Shown here: positions 16,188-23,752 of the stretch, piece after piece
Numbering within the stretch: position 1 is the stretch's first letter
How the letters are laid out: every line of letters begins with the position of its first letter
Assembly: GCA_016870865.1 (NCBI GenBank)
Contig: VGAC01000014.1
Coordinates: 1-48,883 of the forward strand
Direction of reading: 5' to 3'
Length of the DNA stretch: 48,883 nt
From: Actinomycetota bacterium
Lineage (GTDB): Bacteria; Actinomycetota; Acidimicrobiia; Acidimicrobiales; Ilumatobacteraceae
The notes under the pieces: generated by a model
Seen by the model: the letters and a program-made list of their open reading frames with translations, nothing else
Told to the model about the DNA's origin: nothing
The model's database searches: none
Position numbers and translations under genes: made by a program

Positions 16188-16909
16188 GCCCATTGGCTGC
16201 GCAGATCGGTGCCGAGTTGTCACTCGTGCGGCGCAACGGCGAACAACTCCTCATAACACTCGGGATTCCTCTTGTCTTGTTGGGCTTCTTCGGCAGTGTC
16301 GACATCCTTCCCACCGACACCGACGAACCCATCGACTTTCTGGTGCCCGGCATCCTCGCCCTCGCCGTCATGAGCACCTCGATGGTCAGCCTCGGTATCG
16401 CCACCGGTTTCGAACGCTCGTATCTTGTGCTCAAACGACTCGCGGCCACGCCACTGGGCACCGGGCGACTCATCACAGCCAAGACCGTGGCGGTTGTATG
16501 TATCGAAGCGGTGCAGATGGCACTGCTCGTTGCTCTCGGGTTCGCGCTCGGATGGACGCCCGTGTCGGCGAATTGGTTGCTCGCACTGGCTGCGGTCGTC
16601 GTCGGAACGTTCGCTTTCGCGGGAATCGGTCTTGCACTTGCGGGCAACCTCCGTGGCGAGGTGAACCTTGCCGCGGTGAACGGCCTCTATCTCGTCTTGC
16701 TGCTGCTCGGAGGTGTGCTCTTCCCGCTCGACCGCCTGCCCCCGTTCCTCCGCGCAATCGGACGGGCAACACCGACACACGCGCTGGCCGATGTTCTGGC
16801 TGACTCGCTGATGAAGGCGGGCGGGCACACAGCCACGTCGTGGGTGGTGCTCATCGCCTGGGCGGTGGTCATGCCGGCGGTGGCCGCGCGCACCTTCCGC
16901 TGGGCGTAG
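16184..16909 (+). CDS. ABC-2 type transporter permease
   Basis: A 241-residue protein with six likely membrane segments, the usual ABC-2 size. It carries the short cytoplasmic FERSYLVLKRLAATPLGTGR stretch common in ABC-2 exporters and an FPLDRLPPFLRAIGRATPTH loop before the last segments, the usual exporter motif. It pairs with the preceding ATPase gene (4-base overlap) and its stop is directly adjacent to the ctaG stop on the other strand. Partner of the ATPase; cargo unknown. Confidence 0.88.
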   Translation: MSPLAAQIGAELSLVRRNGEQLLITLGIPLVLLGFFGSVDILPTDTDEPIDFLVPGILALAVMSTSMVSLGIATGFERSYLVLKRLAATPLGTGRLITAKTVAVVCIEAVQMALLVALGFALGWTPVSANWLLALAAVVVGTFAFAGIGLALAGNLRGEVNLAAVNGLYLVLLLLGGVLFPLDRLPPFLRAIGRATPTHALADVLADSLMKAGGHTATSWVVLIAWAVVMPAVAARTFRWA

Positions 16910-17803
16910 TCAGCGCTGTGGTTCGGGTGCGGGCGGGGTCTTCTCGAAGGCCTGTTCGACTTCCTCGAACGTCAGCGTCGTGTCACGCACATAGGTCTGC
17001 TCGGCGTTGAAATTGCCGGCGAAGCGTTTGAAGAACATGAAGATGACGAGCGACCAGAGGAAGATGCTGCCACCAAGTTTCATGATCGCCCCGGCGAGTT
17101 GCTGATCCGTCGAAACCGAAAGACCCCACACGCGCACCGGCGTGTCGTAATGCTTGTACACCGTTCCCTCGGCGAAGGTCAGCCAGCCTGCGGGCACGGT
17201 CGGCACGATCGACATGAGGAAGAGGTAGATCATCTTGCCGCCGTAACCGATACGGAACTCCGTTGCCGGGCCGCAGATGGGTATCCACATCAACAGCGCC
17301 GAGGTGACGACCAGAACGTGCAACGAATAGTGCACCGCGCTACCCGAGGCACTCCGGTTGACCAGACCCGGAATGTGGGTGACCATGACCACCACGTTGA
17401 ATATCACGCCCGCGATGACCGGCTTGGAGAACCACCGCACGACGCGGTATCCCCCTCCGTCGCCGATGAGGGCGCGGAACATCCATTCCGGCAATGCGAG
17501 TAGCGCCAGGGGCGGAACGAAGTACGACAACGCCATGTGCTGGAGCATGTGCATCGAGTAGAGGTACTCCTCGGCGAGATCGTGCATGGGCCAGTCCGAT
17601 GCAATCCACAGCAGGATCATCGCCGCTGCAAATGCGACGATGTTCCGCCGCGTGACGATGGGCCCCGATGGCACGGCTTGTGGACCGATTACGCGCACTG
17701 CGTAGATGTAGGCGCCGATCAGGAACCCCACGAGGAGCCACAATTCCGGGTGCGCCTGAAAGCGCCACGGATCGAGAAGTGGATTGGCTGCTTCGGCAAT
17801 CAT
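16910..17803 (-). CDS. ctaG: Cytochrome c oxidase assembly factor CtaG (caa3 type)
   Basis: A 297-residue membrane protein of the caa3_CtaG family (PF09678), which is needed to form active caa3 oxidase, probably by delivering copper. About seven membrane segments are visible. Conserved His-rich pieces are SMHMLQHMALSYFVPPL and VMVTHIPGLVN, with SLHVLVVTSALLMW in between. A GGGGAGG ribosome site precedes ATG 17803. It is the last gene of the oxidase operon, 22 bases after subunit IV. Confidence 0.93.
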   Translation of the reverse strand: MIAEAANPLLDPWRFQAHPELWLLVGFLIGAYIYAVRVIGPQAVPSGPIVTRRNIVAFAAAMILLWIASDWPMHDLAEEYLYSMHMLQHMALSYFVPPLALLALPEWMFRALIGDGGGYRVVRWFSKPVIAGVIFNVVVMVTHIPGLVNRSASGSAVHYSLHVLVVTSALLMWIPICGPATEFRIGYGGKMIYLFLMSIVPTVPAGWLTFAEGTVYKHYDTPVRVWGLSVSTDQQLAGAIMKLGGSIFLWSLVIFMFFKRFAGNFNAEQTYVRDTTLTFEEVEQAFEKTPPAPEPQR

Positions 17804-17825
17804 TGCGCCTCCCCGCGGGGACGTG

Positions 17826-18161
17826 TCACGCGGTGAAAAACTTGAAGGTGGCTAGGAAGGTTGCATAAACGCCAATGGCGAGGAACAACCCCGTGTAGAA
17901 CATGAAACTGAAGATCTTGCTGTCGAACTTCAGATGCATGAAGTAGGACACGACGATGAAGAACTTCACGCACATCAGTATCAAGAGAAGGGGCATGAAG
18001 AACGGTCCGAAATCCACGAAATACGTGGCCACTTCCAGGGCCGTCAGGGCCGCGAGCACCAGGGCAACCTTGATGTAGCCGATCGTGGTCATGCCGTGCT
18101 CGGCGTGCTCACCATGTGCTTCGTGTTCCATGTGTTCGGTGTGTCCTGCGGTGGTTGTCAT
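17826..18161 (-). CDS. Cytochrome c oxidase subunit IV (caa3/PF03626 type)
   Basis: A 111-residue small subunit. A His- and Glu-rich N-terminus (residues 6-23) is followed by three membrane segments; the middle one ends in KFFIVVSYFMHLKFDSK, the mark of this prokaryotic subunit IV family. It stabilises the CuB region of subunit I in known oxidases. ATG 18161 is preceded by GAGG at a suitable distance. Longer frames reaching 18527 are antisense-like and overlap subunit III, so were not used. Confidence 0.9.
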   Translation of the reverse strand: MTTTAGHTEHMEHEAHGEHAEHGMTTIGYIKVALVLAALTALEVATYFVDFGPFFMPLLLILMCVKFFIVVSYFMHLKFDSKIFSFMFYTGLFLAIGVYATFLATFKFFTA

Positions 18162-18192
18162 GCTTGAAACCTCGTGTACTTGCGGGGCCGTG

Positions 18193-18795
18193 TCAGGTCG
18201 GGATGAGATAGACGAGTGTGAAAATGATGATCCACACGATGTCAACGAAGTGCCAATAGAGACCCACCAGCTCGACAACCTCTGCCTTGTCGCCGGGCAC
18301 TCTGCTGCGCTTGATGATGCCGACCAGTGACAACAACATGATGACACCGACGGTGACGTGGACGCCGTGGAACCCGGTGAGCGTGTAGAACGCCGAGCCG
18401 AACAGGCTCGTTGTGAAACCAAGGCCCTCGTTGTACATCGCGGTGAACTCGTATACCTGGCCGCCGACGAACGTTGCCCCGAGCAAGCCCGTGACGGTGA
18501 GCCACAAGGTTGTGCCGCGATCATCACGCTTTTGCGCGGCGGCGACGGCCAGAACCATTGTGAGCGAACTCATCAACAGCACGAAACTGCTCACCGAGGT
18601 GAACGGGATGTCGAACACGTTGCCGGGTCGCGGGCCCTCGCCCACCCGACCCCGATAGATCATGTAGGTGCTGATGAGGCCACCGAACAGGAGGCACTCC
18701 GAACCGAGGAAGAGCCACATCCCCAACTTGTTGTTGGACAACCCCGTCGAGGTGTGGTGGCCGTATTCGGCGTGGTGAACTGCAGTGTCAACCAA
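18193..18795 (-). CDS. ctaE: Cytochrome c oxidase subunit III
   Basis: Subunit III of the aa3/caa3 oxidase, five membrane segments, about 200 residues. Family marks: NNKLGMWLFLGSECLLFGG with the conserved Glu, FHGVHVTVG, and GLYWHFVDIVWI. I take TTG 18795, because AAAGGAG lies 10 bases before it and the protein then starts just ahead of the family's usual N-terminus. ATG 18819 gives eight more residues but only repeats coding of subunit I in another frame, and GGAGG touches the ATG. Either way the start overlaps the end of subunit I. Confidence 0.93.
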   Translation of the reverse strand: MVDTAVHHAEYGHHTSTGLSNNKLGMWLFLGSECLLFGGLISTYMIYRGRVGEGPRPGNVFDIPFTSVSSFVLLMSSLTMVLAVAAAQKRDDRGTTLWLTVTGLLGATFVGGQVYEFTAMYNEGLGFTTSLFGSAFYTLTGFHGVHVTVGVIMLLSLVGIIKRSRVPGDKAEVVELVGLYWHFVDIVWIIIFTLVYLIPT

Positions 18796-20782
18796 GGGGC
18801 GCCAACTCCTTTGTGCCATCCTCCGAGGCAGGAGGATCGAAATCGGTTTCGGGTGCCGTGGACGGTTCGAGCGACCAGCCGAACAACGCCAAGACGACGA
18901 TCACGGCACCCACGATTGCCACGGGAATCGCGTAGATGACGCCGAGGGCAATCACCGGCAGACCGCTCGCGAGGATGATCGGCCAGTACGACGGCGACGG
19001 CATGTGGATGTGCTTGTCGGCATTCGCCTCTTGATCACGCACGATGTCTTCCGCGGTCGAAACTTGCTTGATCTCGTGCGTCACCGAATCCTGGGCGTAC
19101 TTGCGGTGGAAGAATTCGTCGAGGTGTCGAACCGTTGGTATGGCATCGAAGTTGTGCTCCTTGGGTGGGCTGGTCGTCATCCACTCGAGCGTGCGCGCAT
19201 CCCATGGATCGAGTGGAGCCACCTGCTTGCTGCGTGCGGTCTTCCAGACATTGATGAGGAACAGCAGAACGCCAACCGTGAGGATCAAGGAACCGATCGA
19301 CGCAACCCGATTCCAGAATCCGAGGTTAAAGAGGCCCTCACCGGCGCGTGCCTCGGTCCATATGTACATCCGGCGGGGCTGACCCTGCAAACCGATCATG
19401 TGCATCGGGCCGAAGGTCAGGTTCATACCGATCACCATCAACCAGAAGTTGGCCTTGCCGAGACGCTCGTTCAACTGCTTGCCGAACACCTTCGGCCACC
19501 AGTAATAGAAGCCGGCAAAAAGACCGAAGATCGCCCCACCGAAGAGCACGTAGTGGAAGTGCGCGACGATGTAGTACGTGTCTGTTTGCTGCGTGTCCGA
19601 CGGGGCGACGGCATGCGTGACACCCGACAGACCACCGATCGTGAACAGGACAACGAGACCGATTGCGAAGTGCATGGCGGCCGTGAAGTTCAACTTGCCG
19701 CCCCAGATCGTCATCGTCCAGTTGATGATCTTGACGCCGGTCGGTACGGCAATGGCCATCGTTGCGATCGAGAACACCGCCACCGACACCGGACCGAGAC
19801 CTGATGCGAACATGTGGTGAGCCCACACACCCCAGCCGACGAACCCGATGGCCGCGCCCGAGAAGACCACGAACGGATAGCCGAAGAGAGGCTTCTTAGA
19901 GAACACCGGCAGCACCTCGGAGATGATGCCGAAGCTGGGGAGAACGAGGATGTACACCTCGGGGTGACCGAAAATCCAGAACAAGTGCTGCCATAGCAAC
20001 GGGTCGGCACCCGCGGAGACGTCGAAAAACGTGGCACCGAAACTGCGCTGGAAACTCAGCAGGAACAGCGCAACGGTGATGACCGGGATGGCGAACAGCA
20101 GCAGGAACTGAACGACGAGCTGGAGCCAGGTGAAGACGGGCATCTTCATCAGGCTCATGCCCGGCGCGCGCATGTTGAGCACGGTGACGATCAGGTTCAC
20201 CGCACCCGTCAAGGAGGCGATACCCGTGATCTGCAGACCGAGGGCCCAAAAGTCGACGCCGTTGGAGGGCGAGAAGACGGGGCCCGAGTTCGGTGCGTAC
20301 ATGAACCACCCACCGTCGGCCGCACCGCCCAGGAACCACGACAGGTTGACGATGATTCCGCCGCCCACGAGGGTCCAGAAACCAAACGCGTTGATGCGCG
20401 GGAATGCAACGTCGCGCGCGCCAATCTGCAGGGGAACGAAATAGTTCGCGAATGCCGCGGCCATTGGCATGACGAAGAGGAACACCATCGTCGTCGCGTG
20501 CATCGTGAACATCTGGTTGTAGACATCGGCAGTCAGCACCTTGTTGTCGGGGGCCGCCAACTGGAGACGTATCAAGACGGCCTCGATGCCACCAACGATG
20601 AAGAAGAACATCGCCACTGCGCCGTACATGATGCCGAGCTTCTTGTGGTCGACGGTGAAGACCCATGACTTCCACCCGGTGGTGGCGACGGGCCGCCGCA
20701 GCGCACCATAGGTGCGTGTCGGCGTGACCGGGGCGGGTAGGGCGGGGGCTCCGACCGGGGCGGGACGTTCAATAATTGCCAT
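18788..20782 (-). CDS. ctaD: Cytochrome c oxidase subunit I, type A1, with C-terminal extension
   Basis: Catalytic subunit of the caa3 oxidase: 12 core membrane segments with heme a, heme a3 and CuB. Visible ligands: H95 in FTMHATTM (low-spin heme), H273 and Y277 in FGHPEVYIL (CuB and the cross-linked Tyr), H322-H323 in WAHHMF (CuB), and H408 and H410 in AHFHYVL (hemes a3 and a). D124 (GARD) opens the D channel and E275 is the type A1 glutamate. At 664 residues it is longer than usual (540-580). After the DPWDARTLEW motif come about 90 residues with two more membrane segments (from PSYWPIILASGLPVI). It overlaps subunit III. Confidence 0.96.
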   Translation of the reverse strand: MAIIERPAPVGAPALPAPVTPTRTYGALRRPVATTGWKSWVFTVDHKKLGIMYGAVAMFFFIVGGIEAVLIRLQLAAPDNKVLTADVYNQMFTMHATTMVFLFVMPMAAAFANYFVPLQIGARDVAFPRINAFGFWTLVGGGIIVNLSWFLGGAADGGWFMYAPNSGPVFSPSNGVDFWALGLQITGIASLTGAVNLIVTVLNMRAPGMSLMKMPVFTWLQLVVQFLLLFAIPVITVALFLLSFQRSFGATFFDVSAGADPLLWQHLFWIFGHPEVYILVLPSFGIISEVLPVFSKKPLFGYPFVVFSGAAIGFVGWGVWAHHMFASGLGPVSVAVFSIATMAIAVPTGVKIINWTMTIWGGKLNFTAAMHFAIGLVVLFTIGGLSGVTHAVAPSDTQQTDTYYIVAHFHYVLFGGAIFGLFAGFYYWWPKVFGKQLNERLGKANFWLMVIGMNLTFGPMHMIGLQGQPRRMYIWTEARAGEGLFNLGFWNRVASIGSLILTVGVLLFLINVWKTARSKQVAPLDPWDARTLEWMTTSPPKEHNFDAIPTVRHLDEFFHRKYAQDSVTHEIKQVSTAEDIVRDQEANADKHIHMPSPSYWPIILASGLPVIALGVIYAIPVAIVGAVIVVLALFGWSLEPSTAPETDFDPPASEDGTKELAPLG

Positions 20783-20797
20783 GGCTTTTGTCTCCGA

Positions 20798-22021
20798 TCA
20801 CTTCAGAGTGGCGAGGTAGGCGACGAGTTTGTCGATGTCGTCCTCGGACAGGCCGAGGTTGGGCATTCCACGGTACTTGCCGCCCGACTTTTCGAGCTTT
20901 GTCGGGTCGGCGTACATTGCCTTCATTGCGGGGGCATTGCGCAGCCAGCGACGCAGGTCGTTCTGGTTCAAACAGTCCTCTGTGACGCCGGCCAGGTATT
21001 TCTCCCCGAATTCTTGGCTGGGGGAACCCCAGACGTCCTTGCGGCATCCCTTGGTCAGGAGGTCCCACGAGGCGCCGGCGAAGGTGTTGCGCGACATGAG
21101 GTGGGTGAGATTGGGCGCGGCGCCCGACCACACGTTGTCTTCCGGTGCCGCGATCGCAGGCGATCCGTCGGCCCTCTTGAGGCCGTTGACCTGGTGGCAA
21201 CGAATGCACTGGTTCAAAAAGACTGCCTCACCCTCTTTGGCGAGCGTGCCATCGGCGGGTGATGCGGCAAGCGAGAGTTGGCCCTTGACCCACGCGGCAA
21301 AGTCATCCCGGTCGAGCGCAACGGCTTCCATGCGCATCGCGGCATGCGACAGGCCGCAGAACTCCGTGCATTGACCGGCGTAAATACCGGGCTCGTCGGC
21401 CTCGAGGCGCAGGGTGTGCACGCGACCGGGGACCGCGTCACGCTTGCCGTTCAAAGCGGGAATCCAGTACGAGTGGATGACGTCGCGGCTGGTTTCGCGC
21501 AACAACACCTTGGTGCCGGCCGGAATGACCAACTGACCCGAGGTGATGATCGGGTCGGTGATGCCGTACTGCTCTTGGACCGGATAGTCGTACTCCCACC
21601 ACCACTGCTGGCCCGTCACGTTGATCACCATTTCGGTGTCGTCGGTCTTGGCGAGGTCAAAGATCGTCTGGAAGGTGAAGACACCGATGGCCGCGAGGAT
21701 GATCGCGGGAAGGACGGTCATACTGATTTCAAGCACGGGCTTGCCATGGGACTGCTCGGGAATCGGCTGACCGCGATCCCTGTACTTGAAGACCGCGTAG
21801 CCGATGGCGGCGAAAACAATGACGCCAACGATGCCGGCAATGGCAAATACCGGTCGTTGCAGATCGTCGATCTTCTCTGCATTCGGACCCTTTGGCTGCC
21901 AGGTGTCTTGTGGGGCGTTGCTGGCACAGCCGGACAGAAACGCGACACCCGCAAGGCCTGCCGCAGCCGCGACGAGACGACGCGCCGTTTTCGATGTTGG
22001 TACGGAATACCACTTGCTCAT
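20798..22021 (-). CDS. ctaC: Cytochrome c oxidase subunit II with fused cytochrome c (caa3)
   Basis: A 407-residue lipoprotein that takes electrons into the oxidase. A lipobox ends in LSGC at Cys32. Two membrane segments (about 57-78 and 99-122) precede the CuA cupredoxin domain, with H183, C218, E220, C222, H226 and M229 as CuA ligands (GQCTEFCGLSHAAM). A class I cytochrome c domain follows: CIRCH at 272-276 and the axial Met in RGMPNLGL. The fusion means no separate cytochrome c is needed. ATG 22021 overlaps the stop of the upstream gene (ATGA). Confidence 0.95.
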   Translation of the reverse strand: MSKWYSVPTSKTARRLVAAAAGLAGVAFLSGCASNAPQDTWQPKGPNAEKIDDLQRPVFAIAGIVGVIVFAAIGYAVFKYRDRGQPIPEQSHGKPVLEISMTVLPAIILAAIGVFTFQTIFDLAKTDDTEMVINVTGQQWWWEYDYPVQEQYGITDPIITSGQLVIPAGTKVLLRETSRDVIHSYWIPALNGKRDAVPGRVHTLRLEADEPGIYAGQCTEFCGLSHAAMRMEAVALDRDDFAAWVKGQLSLAASPADGTLAKEGEAVFLNQCIRCHQVNGLKRADGSPAIAAPEDNVWSGAAPNLTHLMSRNTFAGASWDLLTKGCRKDVWGSPSQEFGEKYLAGVTEDCLNQNDLRRWLRNAPAMKAMYADPTKLEKSGGKYRGMPNLGLSEDDIDKLVAYLATLK

Positions 22022-23139
22022 GGGACGAACACCTCAATGCTCTGGTCCTCGACTCCCGGGACGGAGAACGTGTAGGGCTTCTTGGATGCAATCGATGATT
22101 TGTCGATGCGGAACGTGAGGAGTTGCTCCTCACCCTCTTCGATCATTTGGGTGCAGGTGTGCAATTCCTCAACGACGCCTTCCTGCACCTTCTTCTCGCC
22201 GTAGTGAAGGGTCAGACGATACTCGCCCTCGGTCTGGTTGCGGAAGATGATCGAGGTGTTGCTCGACTTCTGGATCGTGATCTTCGATGTCGGGGAGTCG
22301 AGGCCAAGCTCGCGCGCCTGCAATTTTCCGCCGACGAATTCGATCGTGGCCGTGGGGTTAGACCGCATCGAGACCTTGGCCTCGGAGTTGAAGTCGAAGT
22401 ATTTGCTCTTCTCTTCACCGCACTCTTTGTGGGCGAAATGGTCTTCCTCGTTTGCCTCGACAAGCTGGTCGCGTTTGCCGGCGCTTGCACCGGCGATGCC
22501 ACCGGCCACGATGCCAACCGCACCAGCAGCGCACAGTCCGACGACGATGGTCTTTTTCAGGTTCGGCCGCAGTGCAAACACGATGCCACCGACCAGAACG
22601 ATGCAGCCCACGAGGATGAACACGATCGCGCCCGTCGTTTTCGAAACCGCCAACATGATGCGGGAGAACGGTACGACGACAACTGCCGCGCCAATGGCAG
22701 CGAGCACGGGGAATTCGAGCGGGTGAATCAAGCGACCACGTACGGAGGCGTTGAACTTCCGGTCCGAGGATGCTGTTTCCGACCAGCCTTGGATGACCCA
22801 CTCGACGAAGCCCGCGACCAGCGCGGAGAGTCCGAGGAGGAAAACGATCTCGTGGGTGATCAGACCTACGCCCATCACAACGATGCCGACGGTGGTGACG
22901 AGCGGCCAGAGGCTCGAGCCAATCGGCTCGGCATTGGCCGGCGCGGCTGTATCGCCCACCTCCACGTCCCCATCGCGGTTGAACAATGCAAGTCCAGCGA
23001 GTAGCCCCACCGCAAGCATGATCGAGGCGAGGGCAACCGCACCACCCACCGCACCGTCGACGAGTGCGATGTAGACAACGAGAACGACGGCCGAGAAGCC
23101 GGTCACGCCTATCAGGTATTTGGAGCCGTTGGTGAACAT
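22018..23139 (-). CDS. Membrane protein with CtaF-like N-terminus and cupredoxin-like C-terminal domain
   Basis: A 373-residue protein not recognised as a named family with certainty. Residues 1-165 have four likely membrane segments and carry VEWVIQGWSE, GRLIHPLEFPVLAAIG and FSRIMLAVS, resembling the actinobacterial oxidase subunit IV (CtaF). Two or three more segments lie at 167-220. Residues 265-373 outside the membrane look like a cupredoxin fold (SIIFRNQTEGEYRLTLHYG; PYTFSVPGVEDQSIEVFV), but the Cys and His copper ligands of that fold are missing. It sits between the subunit III-like gene (7-base gap) and ctaC (ATGA overlap). ATG 23139 is chosen because upstream codons look non-coding. 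Confidence 0.65.
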   Translation of the reverse strand: MFTNGSKYLIGVTGFSAVVLVVYIALVDGAVGGAVALASIMLAVGLLAGLALFNRDGDVEVGDTAAPANAEPIGSSLWPLVTTVGIVVMGVGLITHEIVFLLGLSALVAGFVEWVIQGWSETASSDRKFNASVRGRLIHPLEFPVLAAIGAAVVVVPFSRIMLAVSKTTGAIVFILVGCIVLVGGIVFALRPNLKKTIVVGLCAAGAVGIVAGGIAGASAGKRDQLVEANEEDHFAHKECGEEKSKYFDFNSEAKVSMRSNPTATIEFVGGKLQARELGLDSPTSKITIQKSSNTSIIFRNQTEGEYRLTLHYGEKKVQEGVVEELHTCTQMIEEGEEQLLTFRIDKSSIASKKPYTFSVPGVEDQSIEVFVP

Positions 23140-23146
23140 CCCGCGC

Positions 23147-23752
23147 CTATTTCTGAACGAAAACCACGAACCACACGGCCGTGTATGCAGCGGACAGGAA
23201 ATACCAATAGAGAGCGTGCGCATTCATGAGATCGGTGTTGCCTGCACGACCACCGGTGCTCTTGAACAATGCGGCGAGCGTGAAAGCCACCCCTGCAAGG
23301 ACGAAGGTGATCAACGTGCCGGTGATTGCGTAGAACATCGTCTGATACGGGCCGTCGGCAAGAACAATTTCCATGTTGGGGTACACCGCAACAAGACCGT
23401 TCAGCAGGGCGAGGCTCATCAACAACGTCATGCCGAGCGCCATGCTGGTGTGGCGTGAATCTTTTCGTCGCGACGAATAGACGGCCCACTGGGCCATGAT
23501 GCAGGCGACGCCCACGGTGACCAGACCCACATTGGTGAGGACCTCGGCCATCTTCAGGTCCTCGGGCAACCAGTCCTTGATTTGCTTGAGGCCGTCGGAC
23601 GACTCGCGCAACGGTGCGGCGTCACGGAAGCGCAGCCAGATCGAAAGCATGCCGCCGATCAGCAGCGCACCTGCTGCTGAGACGACGCCGGTGCCAACGA
23701 GCAACTGGCGCCGCGGTGCGGGCTGGGGACCGGCCGGCAGGACGTGCGTCAT
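23147..23752 (-). CDS. Degenerate cytochrome c oxidase subunit III-like protein
   Basis: A 201-residue membrane protein. It aligns along its length with subunit III at 18193-18795: the loop before segment 3 (YSSRRKDSR against AAQKRDDRG), FYAITGTLITF against FYTLTGFHGVHVTV, and ALYWYFLSAAYTAVWF against GLYWHFVDIVWIIIF. The conserved Glu of segment 1, the HGVH pair and the WHFVD His and Asp are all replaced. It is therefore a subunit III paralogue without the conserved polar residues. ATG 23752 overlaps the stop of the subunit I-like gene (ATGA). Partner of that gene in the same operon. Confidence 0.75.
   Translation of the reverse strand: MTHVLPAGPQPAPRRQLLVGTGVVSAAGALLIGGMLSIWLRFRDAAPLRESSDGLKQIKDWLPEDLKMAEVLTNVGLVTVGVACIMAQWAVYSSRRKDSRHTSMALGMTLLMSLALLNGLVAVYPNMEIVLADGPYQTMFYAITGTLITFVLAGVAFTLAALFKSTGGRAGNTDLMNAHALYWYFLSAAYTAVWFVVFVQK

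Noticed and set aside
22123-23004. Plus-strand frame opposite the CtaF/cupredoxin-like gene, which itself is an unfamiliar protein
   Set aside because: The minus-strand frame has regular membrane segments, ATGA coupling to ctaC and correct spacing; the plus frame is His/Asp/Arg-rich noise.
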